Below are positions 40,990 to 50,580 of a stretch of DNA of 57,097 bases, piece after piece; the first letter of the stretch is position 1, and the number at the start of each line of letters is the position of its first letter. The stretch comes from an uncultured Pelagibacteraceae bacterium (GTDB lineage: Bacteria > Pseudomonadota > Alphaproteobacteria > Pelagibacterales > Pelagibacteraceae): the NCBI GenBank assembly GCA_902528135.1, contig CABZRS010000004.1, positions 1 through 57,097 of the forward strand, written 5' to 3'. The position numbers and the translations under genes are program-made. Below the pieces are notes generated by a model. It saw only the letters and a list, made by a program, of their open reading frames with translations. It was not told the origin of the DNA and ran no database searches.

Positions 40990-41993
40990 TATTTATTTAC
41001 ATCCACTATAATTCTATTTTTCAATTTTCCTTCAAGCATTTGCGGAAATATATTCAAAAGTTCCTCAAGCCCAATTGTCTTAATTGATTTTTCAATAATA
41101 CTAAAATCTACTAAACCTGGTACCTCACTCCATACAAATTCTTTTCTTTTGTTGCTTACATTAACTGAATCTACGCCCCATAGTTTTACGGCTCTGATAT
41201 AAAAAGGAACTACAGAAGTATTCAATTTGTTAGTTCCACTTGCATTACCACAGACAGCTACAATTCCTTTTAATCTTGTTTGAGATATTGCATTTGCTAA
41301 AATATTTCCACCAACAGTGTCAACAACACCATCCCAAGTACCTTTGCCAATTAATCTTGGTTCACCTTCAAATTCTTTACGATCTAAAACAGTTTTTGCT
41401 CCTAATTCTTTTAAATAATCAGCTTTTTCAGGCTTTCCTGTAATTGCAGTTACATTACATCCCATTTTTGAAAGAATATTTACTGCAACCATCCCTACAC
41501 CACCTGTTGAACCTGTTACAAGGACATCGTTCACTTTACTTTGAAGTAATAATTCTTCCTTTGCTTTGACGGCAAATGCGCACAACATTGCTGTAAAGCC
41601 AGCAGTACCCATCATCATTGCTTGCTTTAGATCAATACCAGAAGGTTTCTTTATAAGAAATTCTTTTTTGACTCTTGCATATTGAGAGAATCCTCCATGA
41701 AATAATTCTCCCACTCTGCAACCAGTAAGTATTACCTCGTCACCTTCTTTAAATTCATCTGACTTGCTTTCTGCTACTGTACCTGAGAAATCAATTCCAG
41801 GAATTCTCGGAAACTCTTTTACTAATTTTGCACCATCTTTCAAAATCAAAGCATCTTTATAGTTTAAATCAGAGTATTGTATTTTTACTAAAACTTCACC
41901 CTCGTTTAAAAAATCAAAATTTAATTCTTTAACTTCTTGATAAAAATTTTCACCATCCTGGTTTACGACCAGAGCTTTGAAAGTTTCAGGCAT
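40989..41993 (-). CDS. acuI: Acryloyl-CoA reductase family quinone oxidoreductase (AcuI/YhdH type)
   Basis: A 334-residue zinc-free MDR enzyme. It starts FKALVVNQDGENFYQEVKEL, has YSDLNYKDALILKDGAKLV, PRIPGIDFSGTV and MMMGTAGFTAMLCA, and the NADPH site TGSTGGVGMVAVNILSKMG. These match the AcuI/YhdH group, which reduces acryloyl-CoA to propionyl-CoA and removes this toxic product of dimethylsulfoniopropionate cleavage. A role in DMSP use is therefore likely in a marine cell, but no DMSP lyase or demethylase gene is in this window. Coupled to the LysR gene. Confidence 0.87.
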   Translation of the reverse strand: MPETFKALVVNQDGENFYQEVKELNFDFLNEGEVLVKIQYSDLNYKDALILKDGAKLVKEFPRIPGIDFSGTVAESKSDEFKEGDEVILTGCRVGELFHGGFSQYARVKKEFLIKKPSGIDLKQAMMMGTAGFTAMLCAFAVKAKEELLLQSKVNDVLVTGSTGGVGMVAVNILSKMGCNVTAITGKPEKADYLKELGAKTVLDRKEFEGEPRLIGKGTWDGVVDTVGGNILANAISQTRLKGIVAVCGNASGTNKLNTSVVPFYIRAVKLWGVDSVNVSNKRKEFVWSEVPGLVDFSIIEKSIKTIGLEELLNIFPQMLEGKLKNRIIVDVNK

Positions 41994-42006
41994 TTATAAT
42001 TAAACT

Positions 42007-42609
42007 CTATTTTGCAATAAATCGCAAATATCTATTCTGATAACTAAGATCATCTTTAAATTGACCTAAATAAAAATTAGTAACAGTTGTAGCTTGTTCC
42101 TTTTTAATACCTCGCATAGTCATACACTGGTGAGTTGAGTCAATTGTTACTGCAACACCTTTTGCATCTAATGACTCCATTAGTGTATTTGCAATTTGAA
42201 CTGTTAATCTTTCTTGTGTTTGAAGCCTTTTTGAGAAAACTTCCACAACTCTTGCAATTTTGCTGAGTCCAACAACTCTCTCATTTGGAATGTATGCAAC
42301 GTGTGCGATTCCAATAATAGGTGCCATATGATGTTCGCAGTGACTTTGTACAGAAATATTTTTTTGAACTACCATGTCGCTGTAGCCTTCAACATCTCCA
42401 AAAGTTTTGCTTAAAATTTCTTTAGGATCCTCTTTGTAACCTTTAAAATACTCTTTGAATGCTTTCGTAACCCTTTTTGGAGTTTCTAATAAACCTTCTC
42501 TAGATGGATCTTCACCTAGCCATTTTAAGATTTTAACAAAAGCTTCACGCGCCTCTTCATCTGTTACAATCTCAATATTTTTGTTATTTTCGTTTTTTAC
42601 TAATTTCAT
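42007..42609 (-). CDS. folE: GTP cyclohydrolase I
   Basis: A 200-residue FolE of normal length. It has the zinc and substrate motifs SVQSHCEHHMAPIIG and TIDSTHQCMTMRGIKK; both Cys ligands and the His pair are present. It converts GTP to 7,8-dihydroneopterin triphosphate in folate synthesis. Folate demand is consistent with the two GcvT-fused demethylating enzymes in the window. The gene is divergent from hisI across an 80-base AT-rich gap that probably holds both promoters. Confidence 0.94.
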   Translation of the reverse strand: MKLVKNENNKNIEIVTDEEAREAFVKILKWLGEDPSREGLLETPKRVTKAFKEYFKGYKEDPKEILSKTFGDVEGYSDMVVQKNISVQSHCEHHMAPIIGIAHVAYIPNERVVGLSKIARVVEVFSKRLQTQERLTVQIANTLMESLDAKGVAVTIDSTHQCMTMRGIKKEQATTVTNFYLGQFKDDLSYQNRYLRFIAK

Positions 42610-42689
42610 GATGGGTTTTTATATATATAAATCCTTAAATTTAAAATATTTAATATATTCAGTAATATGTTAGATATTGCGACTTATAT

Positions 42690-43157
42690 ATGTTTAAAAA
42701 AAGAGAAAATGTCGCTGATATAGAGGAAGGTAACCTATTATCTCCAAAATTCGATAATGATGGTTTAATCCCTGTAATTACAACATGTGCTGAAACCAAA
42801 GAGATTCTAATGCACGGTTATATGAATGTTGAAGCTTTTAAATTGACAATAGAAACAAAAGAAGCTCACTACTGGAGCAGGTCTAGAAAAGAAATTTGGC
42901 ATAAAGGAAAAACTAGTGGCTTTACTCAAAAAGTAAAAGAAATAAGAATTGACGATGATCAAGATGCAGTTTGGATAACTGTAGATATTGGTGATGGTGC
43001 AAGTTGTCATGTTGGTTACAGATCATGTTTTTATCGATCAGTACCTACAGGTAAAATTGAAAATGGACGTAAAGTAGAAATGAAATTTGAAGAAGAAAAG
43101 AAAAAATTTGATCCAGAAGTTGTTTATAAAGGACAACCTAATCCCACTAAAATTTAA
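42690..43157 (+). CDS. hisI: Phosphoribosyl-AMP cyclohydrolase
   Basis: A 155-residue stand-alone HisI. EAHYWSRSRKEIWHKGKTSGF, IDDDQDAVWITVDIGDGASCHVG and RSCFYR carry the conserved acidic residues and the Cys pair for zinc. It opens the ring of phosphoribosyl-AMP in histidine synthesis. It lacks the HisE half. The N-terminal 20 residues and Glu/Lys-rich C-terminal tail extend a little beyond the core domain. Its stop overlaps the next ATG by one base. No other his genes are near. Confidence 0.92.
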   Translation: MFKKRENVADIEEGNLLSPKFDNDGLIPVITTCAETKEILMHGYMNVEAFKLTIETKEAHYWSRSRKEIWHKGKTSGFTQKVKEIRIDDDQDAVWITVDIGDGASCHVGYRSCFYRSVPTGKIENGRKVEMKFEEEKKKFDPEVVYKGQPNPTKI

Positions 43158-43531
43158 TGAGTGAGGCTCAAAAAAATGTTCTTGGAGAAGATCTTGAAGA
43201 ATGTTCTAAAAATCCATTAACAGGTTGGTTCAGAGATGGTTGTTGTAATACAGATGAAAACGATCGAGGTTTACATACAGTTTGCGTAAAAGTTAATGAT
43301 GAATTTTTAAAATGGTGCAAAGAGGCTGGTAACGATTTAATAACACCTCACCCTGAATTTGGTTTTCCTGGATTGGTAGATGGAGATAACTGGTGTGTAT
43401 GTGCCAGTTGGGTTGCAAGAGCTTTAGATGCGGGAATTGGATGTTCAATATATTTGAAAAAAACTCACGTTAATACTTTAAAGTTAGTACCAATTGAAAC
43501 TTTAAAAAAATTTGCAATAGATCTTTCTTAA
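43157..43531 (+). CDS. DUF2237 family protein
   Basis: A 124-residue protein. NVLGEDLEECSKNPLTGWFRDGCCNTDENDRGLHTVC and the later GDNWCVCASWVARALDAG match the DUF2237 family, with many conserved Cys (including CC, CVC) and a His in HTVC. The function is unknown; a metal or other cofactor site is possible. The start codon overlaps the hisI stop, so the two are cotranscribed. The stop is directly next to the end of the convergent ETF-QO gene. Confidence 0.87.
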   Translation: MSEAQKNVLGEDLEECSKNPLTGWFRDGCCNTDENDRGLHTVCVKVNDEFLKWCKEAGNDLITPHPEFGFPGLVDGDNWCVCASWVARALDAGIGCSIYLKKTHVNTLKLVPIETLKKFAIDLS

Positions 43532-45151
43532 TTACATATTTCCGTACTTAGGTCCACCTCCACCTTCTGGAGTAACCCATGTAATATTTTGTGACGGCTC
43601 TTTTATATCGCAAGTTTTACAATGAATACAATTTTGAGAATTAATCACAAATTTTTCAACATCATTTTCTTTTTGTACTTCATAAACTCCAACTGGACAG
43701 TATCTTTGAGCTGGCTCGTCGTATTTTCCTAAAGTATATTTTATTGGTAAATCTTTATCTTTAAGTTGAAGATGTACTGGTTGATTTTCAGCATGATTAG
43801 TTCCTGTTAGATAAACTGAACTTGTTTTGTCAAATGTAATGACATTATCTGGTTTTGGATAATCTATTTTTGGCATTTCACTTGCTGGTTTTAAAGTTTC
43901 GTGATCAGCATGTTTGTGTTTTAGTGTAAATGGCAATCTTCCTTTAAATAAAATTTGATCAATTCCTGTAAATATTATTCCAAGAATTAAACCCCAGCTA
44001 AAACTAGGTTTAACATTTCTAGCTTCATATAACTCCTTATAAACCCAACTTTTTTTGAATTTTTCCTCATAAATAGATAATTCTTGGCTTGATTTTATAT
44101 GATCAATAATAGTTTCCGCTGCAATCATTCCACTCTTCATTGCAGTATGTGATCCTTTAATTTTTGGCATGTTTAATGTACCAGCATCACAACCAACTAA
44201 TAATGCACCTGGCATAAACATTCTGGGAAGACTTTGAAAACCTCCCTCTATAAGTGCTCTTGCTCCGTATGATATTCTTTTACCACCTTCTAATATTGAT
44301 CTAATCGCAGGATGAGTTTTAAATTTTTGAAATTCATCAAATGGCGAAAGATGAGGATTTTTATAGTCAAGACCGATAACATATCCTAAAAATATTTGTT
44401 TATTTTCCGCATGATAAACAAAGCTTCCCCCGTAGGTGCTATTATCTAATGGCCAGCCTGCTGTATGCATCACTAGACCTTCATCATGATTTTCTTCTTT
44501 CAACTCCCAAATTTCTTTAAATCCAATTCCATACTGTTGTGGATCTTTTCCTTTATCTAAATCAAATTTTTTGATTAATTCTTTACCTAAATGTCCTCTA
44601 CACCCTTCTGCAAAAACTGTAACTTTTGCATGAAGTTCCATCCCTGGTTCGTAGCCATCTTTTTTATTACCTTCTTTATCTAAACCCATATCTTGAGTTG
44701 CTACACCCTTAACAGAACCATCTTCATTGTATAAAACTTCACTTGCAGGAAAACCTGGGAATATTTCAACTCCAAGAGTTTCAGCTTGTTCTGCTAACCA
44801 TCTACATAAATTAGCTAGACTAATAATATAATTGTTATGATTTTGTTGTACTTTAGGTAATAACCAGGTTGGCCAACTAATTTTTTTTGTCTTTCCTAGA
44901 AATAGAAACTTTTCTTTGTTAACTTTTGTTTTAATTGGTGGATTAAGATCTTTCCAATTTGGCAATAGTTCATCTAAGGCTCGTGTTTCAAACACGTTCC
45001 CGGATAAAATATGTGCACCTATTTCAGATGCTTTTTCTAAAAGGCAGACATTAATATCTGGATTTAACTGCTTTAATTTTATTGCAGTTGAAAGTCCCGA
45101 TGGTCCGCCACCTACGATTACAACATCGTATTCCATCACTTCTCTGGACAT
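43532..45151 (-). CDS. Electron transfer flavoprotein-ubiquinone oxidoreductase
   Basis: A 539-residue membrane-associated iron-sulfur flavoprotein. GGGPSGLSTAIKL is the FAD motif. A C-terminal 4Fe-4S domain carries CPVGVYEV, NSQNCIHCKTCDIK and PEGGGGPKYGNM. It passes electrons from reduced ETF to ubiquinone. It follows etfA and etfB and a dimethylglycine-type dehydrogenase, so the whole chain from demethylation to the respiratory chain is in one gene run. Confidence 0.93.
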   Translation of the reverse strand: MSREVMEYDVVIVGGGPSGLSTAIKLKQLNPDINVCLLEKASEIGAHILSGNVFETRALDELLPNWKDLNPPIKTKVNKEKFLFLGKTKKISWPTWLLPKVQQNHNNYIISLANLCRWLAEQAETLGVEIFPGFPASEVLYNEDGSVKGVATQDMGLDKEGNKKDGYEPGMELHAKVTVFAEGCRGHLGKELIKKFDLDKGKDPQQYGIGFKEIWELKEENHDEGLVMHTAGWPLDNSTYGGSFVYHAENKQIFLGYVIGLDYKNPHLSPFDEFQKFKTHPAIRSILEGGKRISYGARALIEGGFQSLPRMFMPGALLVGCDAGTLNMPKIKGSHTAMKSGMIAAETIIDHIKSSQELSIYEEKFKKSWVYKELYEARNVKPSFSWGLILGIIFTGIDQILFKGRLPFTLKHKHADHETLKPASEMPKIDYPKPDNVITFDKTSSVYLTGTNHAENQPVHLQLKDKDLPIKYTLGKYDEPAQRYCPVGVYEVQKENDVEKFVINSQNCIHCKTCDIKEPSQNITWVTPEGGGGPKYGNM

Positions 45152-45172
45152 ACTAATTTCTTACAGTATTTG

Positions 45173-46126
45173 TTATTTTTGTATAGTGTTTAATTTGTTC
45201 AGTTCCTCTAAGAATTGAGGAAGTGCTTCGAATAAATCAGCTTCCAGGCCGTAATCTGCGACACTAAAAATAGGTGCTTCACCATCTTTATTTATAGCAA
45301 CTATAACTTTACTTTCTTTCATTCCTGCTAAATGTTGAATGGCTCCAGAAATTCCAACTGCTATATATAGATCAGGAACAACAACTTTTCCTGTTTGTCC
45401 CACTTGATGTTCGTTTGTAATATATCCAGCATCAACCGCAGCTCTTGAAGCTCCTATTGCAGCATTTAACTTGTCCGCTACATCAGTTATTAGTTTGAAG
45501 TTTTCACCATTTTGTAAGCCTCTACCACCAGAAATTACTATTCTGGCAGTGCCTAATTCAGGTCTATCTGATTTAATTTCTTCTCTATTAATAAATTTAG
45601 TATTTTCAGTTTGGTCTGCTGCATCTATTTTTTCTATTTCTGCAGATCCACCAGTTGTTTCAGCTGCTTCAAATGATGTTGGTCTAATAGTAATACATTT
45701 TTTTTCGTCATTACTTTTAACAGTAGCAAATGCATTTCCAGCGTAAATTGGTCTTAAAAAAGTATCAGGAGAAATTACTTTTATAATATCACTTACTTGT
45801 GAAATATCTAACAAAGCTGCAACTCGTGGCATAAGATTTTTTCCAAATGTATTTGCTGAACAAATAATATGTGAATATTTATCAGCGTGTTTTAAAATTG
45901 CTGCAGTATAATTTTCAGCAATATAATTTTCATAAATTTCATGATCTACATGCAGAACTTTTTTTACTAAAGGAACTTCAGATAAAGATTTTGCAACATC
46001 ATCTGCCTTACTTCCAATTAACAGTACATGAAGATCTTGATCTATTTGCGATGCAGCTGTAATCGCGTTTAAAGTAAATGGTTTTACCTCTTTGTTGTTA
46101 TGCTCTGCTATTAATAAAACTGACAT
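45173..46126 (-). CDS. etfA: Electron transfer flavoprotein alpha subunit
   Basis: A 317-residue EtfA. The C-terminal FAD-binding part has VISGGRGLQNGENF, GASRAAVDAGYI, QVGQTGKVVVPDLYIAVGISGAIQHLAGM and VAINKDGEAPIFSVADYGLEAD. It pairs with EtfB to carry electrons from acyl-CoA and amine dehydrogenases to ETF-QO. Overlaps etfB by one base. Confidence 0.95.
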   Translation of the reverse strand: MSVLLIAEHNNKEVKPFTLNAITAASQIDQDLHVLLIGSKADDVAKSLSEVPLVKKVLHVDHEIYENYIAENYTAAILKHADKYSHIICSANTFGKNLMPRVAALLDISQVSDIIKVISPDTFLRPIYAGNAFATVKSNDEKKCITIRPTSFEAAETTGGSAEIEKIDAADQTENTKFINREEIKSDRPELGTARIVISGGRGLQNGENFKLITDVADKLNAAIGASRAAVDAGYITNEHQVGQTGKVVVPDLYIAVGISGAIQHLAGMKESKVIVAINKDGEAPIFSVADYGLEADLFEALPQFLEELNKLNTIQK

Positions 46127-46875
46127 TAAATTACCTTAGCCTCATTTTTTAATTTTTGCACTAATTCCTCAACACTAGCAACTTTTATACCCGCTTTTCT
46201 TTTTGGCGGTTCTTCAATCTTAATATGTTCTATTCTAGGGTTTGTATCAACTCCTAGATCTGACGCATTAATCTGTTCAATAGGTTTTTTTTTAGCTTTC
46301 ATTATATTTGGTAGTGACGCATATCTTGGCTCATTTAATCTTAAATCACACGTAACAATAGCTGGTGTATTAACTTCAATAGTTTCCAGACCTTCATCTA
46401 CTTCTCTAGTAACTTGTAATGATTTATCGTTTACCTCAATTTTTGAAGCAAAAGTTGCTTGTGGCCAATTTAAATGTGCCGCTAACATTTGACCTGTTTG
46501 ATTGCAGTCATCATCAATTGCTTGTTTACCCATAAATACTAAATCCGGATTTTCTTTTTCAACAATTTTTTTTAATATTTTAGATACAGCAAGAGGTTCA
46601 ATGATACCATCAACCTTTACATGAATTCCTCTATCCGCTCCTACTGCTAAAGCTTTTCTAACTGTCTCTTGAGCTTTCTCTTCACCAACAGTAACTGCAA
46701 TTATTTCTGTTGCTTTACCCGTTTCTTTTATTTTTACCGCTTCCTCAATAGCATTGTCATCTGGTGGGTTCGTTGACATTTTTACGTTATCAGTAACTAC
46801 ACCACTACCATCCTCTTTAACTCTAATTTGAACGTTATAATCAATAACTCTTTTTACAGCGACTAAAATTTTCAT
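46126..46875 (-). CDS. etfB: Electron transfer flavoprotein beta subunit
   Basis: A 249-residue Etf[15 protein letters not shown] opens the protein; [19 protein letters not shown] and [20 protein letters not shown] are conserved AMP-binding and contact segments. It partners EtfA. Its start overlaps the upstream dehydrogenase stop by one base, so a dedicated supply of ETF to that dehydrogenase is likely. Confidence 0.95.
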   Translation of the reverse strand: MKILVAVKRVIDYNVQIRVKEDGSGVVTDNVKMSTNPPDDNAIEEAVKIKETGKATEIIAVTVGEEKAQETVRKALAVGADRGIHVKVDGIIEPLAVSKILKKIVEKENPDLVFMGKQAIDDDCNQTGQMLAAHLNWPQATFASKIEVNDKSLQVTREVDEGLETIEVNTPAIVTCDLRLNEPRYASLPNIMKAKKKPIEQINASDLGVDTNPRIEHIKIEEPPKRKAGIKVASVEELVQKLKNEAKVI

Positions 46876-49310
46876 TAAGCTCTCAATAATTTATTCTCTG
46901 CATCGTAAGGACATTCTTCTAAAATTGTTGCCTCATGCATTTTACCAAGTATATCAATCCTCAGTTTTTGTCCAACATTTGCTAACTCAGGTTTAACCAT
47001 TCCTAGTGCGATAGATTTTCCTAGTCTAAATCCAAAATCACCACCAGTTGCACGTCCTACAACACTACCATTTTCATAAATTGGGTTGTTTCCTAGTACA
47101 TCCGCATCACTAGTTTCGTGAACCTCTAAAGTAACAAGCTTATTATCAAAGCCTTTTTCTCTCCATTTATTTAAAGCATCAAGTCCAATAAAACTTCCTT
47201 TGTTTGGATGAATAAATCTATCTAAACCACTTTCGTAAGGTGAATACTCAATTGATAATTCAGTTCCAACTAGTTTGTAGGATTTTTCAACTCTCAAACT
47301 GTTCATTGCTCTAATACCATAAGGTTTTAAACCTAAGTCTTGACCTGCATCCATAAGTTTATCAAAAATATGATTTTGATATTCAATAGGATGATGAAGT
47401 TCCCAACCTAGCTCTCCAACAAAATTAACTCTCATTGCATTTACTGGTGCAAAACCAACATCTACTTGTTTTGCGCTTAGCCATTTAAAATTTTCATTTG
47501 AAAAATCATCATTTGACACCCTTTGCATTAGTTCTCTTGCTTTCGGTCCTGATACCACAAGTACACCTTTGCTATTTGTTAAGTTCTCAAATTGAACTGA
47601 TCCATCTTTTGGCATCCAACCAAATATCCAATCGTGATCCAATCTTTGGTAAGCCCCAGCGGAAACAAGATAAAAACTATTTTCTGACTCTCTCATAATT
47701 GTAAATTCTGAGTGAACACCACCTTTGGTATTTAATGCGTGACATAAATTAATTCTACCTACTTTTTTTGGTAATTTATTAGCCACCAACTTATCTAAAA
47801 ATTCTTCAGCTCCAGGTCCTTTAATCCTGCATTTAGCAAATGCGGTCATATCTAGTAGTCCAACATTTTCTTTTACATTTTTGCACTCTTTTTCAACTGC
47901 TTTGAACCAATTAGATCTTCTAAATGACCAATCATCCTTTTGTTCCATGCCATCAGTTGCAAAAAAGTTTGGTCTTTCCCATCCAAATTTTTGACCAAAA
48001 ACTGCACCAAGATTTTTCATTCTGTCGTAACACGGGGCTGTTCTTAAAGGTCTTGCAGCTGGTCTTTCTTCATCCGGAAAGTGAGTTATAAATACATGAC
48101 TGTAAGCTTCTTCATTCTTTTCTTTAAGATATGATTTTGAGCAATAATCTCCATATCTTCTAGGTTCTACTCCAAGCATATCAATTGTAGGTTCACCATC
48201 AACAATCCACTCTGCTAATTGCCATCCGGCTCCGCCGGCTGCTGTAATACCAAAACTATGACCTTCATTAATCCAAAAGTTCTTTAATCCCCATGCTGGA
48301 CCAACTATCGGATTTCCATCTGGAGTATAGCAAATAGCACCGTTGTAAACTTTTTTAACACCTACCTCTCCAAATGCTGGAACTCTATGAATAGCTCCTT
48401 CAATATGAGGAGCAAGTCTATCTAGATCTTCTTGGAAAAGTTCATACTCAGATTCCTTTGAAGGACCATCTACATAACAGGCAGGAGCACCATCCTCATA
48501 TGGTCCTAAAATTAAACCACCTGCTTCCTCTCTCATGTACCATCTGCTATCACTATCTCTTAAAACTCCCATTTCAGGAAGACCTTCTTTTTTTCTTTTT
48601 TGAATTTCTGGGTGTGGTTCTGTTACAATGTACTGATGCTCAACTGGTATTACTGGAATATCTAAGCCAACCATTTTACCAGTTTGTCTAGCAAAATTTC
48701 CTGAACATGAAATTACATGTTCACATTCTATAGATCCTTTATCTGTTTCAACAATCCATCCATCTTTATTTTGTTTCATTGCAAGAACCGTTGTATTTCT
48801 GTAAATCTCAGCACCTCTATTTCTTGCGCCCGTAGCTAATGCTTGTGTTAAATCTGCAGGTTGAATATATCCATCTTGAGGATGTTGAATTGCTCCAATT
48901 AAATCCTTTGTATTACACAAAGGCCAAATTTCTTTTACTTGATCTGGTGTTAGAAATTTTACATCTACTCCGATAGTTTTTGCAACGCCTGCGTATTGAT
49001 GGTACTCATCCATTCTATCTTTGTTGTCTGCTAATCTAATATTTGAAACAACACTGAAACCGACGTTTTTACCTGTTTCTTCCTCTAAACTTTTATAAAG
49101 ATTAACTGCATATTTATGTAACTGTCCGACTGAGTAACTCATGTTAAATAATGGAAGTAACCCAGCTGCATGCCATGTTGAACCTGAGGTTAATTCCTTT
49201 CTTTCAATCAAAACAACATCAGACCAGCCCTTTTTAGCTAAGTGATACAGAGCACTAACACCAACAACTCCACCACCTACTACTACAACTTTTGCTTTTG
49301 ATTTCATCAT
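46875..49310 (-). CDS. FAD-dependent dimethylglycine/sarcosine dehydrogenase-like protein with GcvT domain (second copy)
   Basis: An 811-residue enzyme with the same plan as 33003-35447. GGGVVG (12-17) and [11 protein letters not shown] with His47 (covalent FAD site) are followed by a GcvT domain with [30 protein letters not shown] and [17 protein letters not shown]. It would oxidise dimethylglycine or sarcosine and load folate with the methyl carbon. Coupling to etfBA and ETF-QO shows how electrons leave. The 40-base leader is too short for a glycine riboswitch. Confidence 0.9.
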   Translation of the reverse strand: MMKSKAKVVVVGGGVVGVSALYHLAKKGWSDVVLIERKELTSGSTWHAAGLLPLFNMSYSVGQLHKYAVNLYKSLEEETGKNVGFSVVSNIRLADNKDRMDEYHQYAGVAKTIGVDVKFLTPDQVKEIWPLCNTKDLIGAIQHPQDGYIQPADLTQALATGARNRGAEIYRNTTVLAMKQNKDGWIVETDKGSIECEHVISCSGNFARQTGKMVGLDIPVIPVEHQYIVTEPHPEIQKRKKEGLPEMGVLRDSDSRWYMREEAGGLILGPYEDGAPACYVDGPSKESEYELFQEDLDRLAPHIEGAIHRVPAFGEVGVKKVYNGAICYTPDGNPIVGPAWGLKNFWINEGHSFGITAAGGAGWQLAEWIVDGEPTIDMLGVEPRRYGDYCSKSYLKEKNEEAYSHVFITHFPDEERPAARPLRTAPCYDRMKNLGAVFGQKFGWERPNFFATDGMEQKDDWSFRRSNWFKAVEKECKNVKENVGLLDMTAFAKCRIKGPGAEEFLDKLVANKLPKKVGRINLCHALNTKGGVHSEFTIMRESENSFYLVSAGAYQRLDHDWIFGWMPKDGSVQFENLTNSKGVLVVSGPKARELMQRVSNDDFSNENFKWLSAKQVDVGFAPVNAMRVNFVGELGWELHHPIEYQNHIFDKLMDAGQDLGLKPYGIRAMNSLRVEKSYKLVGTELSIEYSPYESGLDRFIHPNKGSFIGLDALNKWREKGFDNKLVTLEVHETSDADVLGNNPIYENGSVVGRATGGDFGFRLGKSIALGMVKPELANVGQKLRIDILGKMHEATILEECPYDAENKLLRA

Positions 49311-49350
49311 GCGATTTTTACTAAATTTTTTCTATAAACTAAACATAATT

Positions 49351-49566
49351 CTAATAGTCATAATCATCATCATCGTCATCTCTCCAACCCATTTGGTACA
49401 TTAAATATGCGGCAGTAATTACACTCACCACTCCTGCGGCCATACCAAAATTTACACCCATAGTTTGACCAAAATAATACCATCCTATCTGAGTTGCACC
49501 AATTGGTGGGATGCAAAGTATTGCCATTAGTATTGCAATTCGTACTGGAAAACTAGGTTTTTTCAT
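49351..49566 (-). CDS. Small membrane protein with acidic tail, 71 residues
   Basis: The start is the ATG at 49566, whose A is also the last base of the previous stop codon (TAATG). An upstream frame to 49620 is open but inside the neighbour. Two hydrophobic segments (about residues 10-32 and 38-57) are followed by the acidic end WRDDDDDDYDY. It is unknown. The acidic tail may bind metal or sit at the cytoplasmic surface. Coupled to the DUF4864-like gene upstream and next to the dehydrogenase gene. Confidence 0.7.
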   Translation of the reverse strand: MKKPSFPVRIAILMAILCIPPIGATQIGWYYFGQTMGVNFGMAAGVVSVITAAYLMYQMGWRDDDDDDYDY

Positions 49567-50039
49567 TAAATAGAAGAGCCCATTGGCATTGGTTGAGATA
49601 CAGCAGTAGTTAGCCAACAATTTTTTAAAAATCCATCAATTTCATATTTTTCAACTTGCCATTTGAATTTGTAATATTTTTTATCTTTGTCCATAATGGT
49701 CACTTCAAATGTCGAAACACCTTTTGATTTATAAACTTCTACAATTTCATAATTTTCGTGGTTTAAAAGCATTGAATAAGAATCGGTCTTAATCATGTTT
49801 TTAAATCTCTCAATGGGTCCTGTAACTCTTTGATTGTTAGGATGAGCAAAAAACCAAGTTTGAATGATACCACTGTCTTTTTCAGGACTGTCGTTATTCA
49901 TTAAAGCATTGAGTTGTATCTCAATTACTTCTCTGGGCTTTATCTCTGGATTTGGTTTTCTTATCTCGGCAGATAATTCATTTAAAGAAAAAATTAATAG
50001 AAAAAAGATACTATAAATTACTGGCTGTATTCTTGACAT
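49566..50039 (-). CDS. Exported DUF4864-like protein
   Basis: A 157-residue protein from the ATG at 50039. Earlier in-frame starts (to 50120) lie inside the flavodoxin-fold gene and would not give a clean signal peptide. After the signal (to about residue 24, ending LSA), PREVIEIQLNALMNNDSPEK, IQTWFFAHPNNQRVTGPIERFKNMIK and YYKFKWQVEKYEIDGFLKNCWL follow the DUF4864 pattern. That domain has a cystatin/NTF2-like layout and no known function. It overlaps the flavodoxin gene by 29 bases and the small membrane protein gene by one base. Confidence 0.7.
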   Translation of the reverse strand: MSRIQPVIYSIFFLLIFSLNELSAEIRKPNPEIKPREVIEIQLNALMNNDSPEKDSGIIQTWFFAHPNNQRVTGPIERFKNMIKTDSYSMLLNHENYEIVEVYKSKGVSTFEVTIMDKDKKYYKFKWQVEKYEIDGFLKNCWLTTAVSQPMPMGSSI

Positions 50040-50580
50040 CTTCCAAAAATTTAATTCTTTTTTCATTTGAAACAAATGGTACAGCAAAATATCGTTTATA
50101 GGTAATGTCATAAATACCACACTTATTAAAAATACCTTTTTTAATTCTTCTAAGTGGTAAATTTAAAAAAAAATCTGTAATTGAAAATCTTGGGGAGCCA
50201 TATGTGCAGAAAATTATAGCTTTTTTACTTTTTAGTTTTCCAACAGCATATCCATGGTTTCCGATAAGTTTCTTAAAAGAAAAAGCCCAAGGTGGCGCTA
50301 ATACTTTATCTATCCAGCCCTCTAATATTGCTGGCATTCTATAGTTCCAGATAGGTGCTACAAGGACAATTAAATCAGTTTCATCTATTTTTTTTCTGTG
50401 ATCTAAAACTACTTCATCGGCTTTTTCTCCAGCATAGACTGGGTTAAACTTTTCTTTATATAAATCTATACATTCTACTGTATGACCTTTTTCTTCTGCT
50501 GATTTTATAAAAGTATCTTTGATTGCTGAATTGAAAGATTTTTCATTATAATGACCATAAACCAAAAATACTTTTTTCAT
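50011..50580 (-). CDS. NAD(P)H dehydrogenase (quinone)-like flavodoxin-fold protein
   Basis: A 189-residue protein. KKVFLVYGHYNEKSFNSAI is the flavin phosphate loop, and LIVLVAPIWNYRMPAILEGWIDKVLAPPWAF and IIFCTYGSPRFSI are the next two conserved blocks. These match the KefF/MdaB/NQO1 group, which reduce quinones by two electrons. It lies between the CoA-binding and DUF4864 genes and overlaps the former by one base. Natural acceptor unknown. Confidence 0.85.
   Translation of the reverse strand: MKKVFLVYGHYNEKSFNSAIKDTFIKSAEEKGHTVECIDLYKEKFNPVYAGEKADEVVLDHRKKIDETDLIVLVAPIWNYRMPAILEGWIDKVLAPPWAFSFKKLIGNHGYAVGKLKSKKAIIFCTYGSPRFSITDFFLNLPLRRIKKGIFNKCGIYDITYKRYFAVPFVSNEKRIKFLEDVKNTASNL

Noticed and set aside
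42610-42689. Strong promoter or operator in the folE/hisI gap
   Set aside because: The gap is nearly all A and T, and many hexamers resemble -10 boxes by chance; no distinct repeat or -35 element stands out.
49311-49350. Glycine riboswitch before the dehydrogenase-ETF operon
   Set aside because: The gap before the dehydrogenase gene is only 40 bases, too short for the two-aptamer or one-aptamer glycine riboswitch. Other leaders in the window lack its conserved elements as far as I can see.
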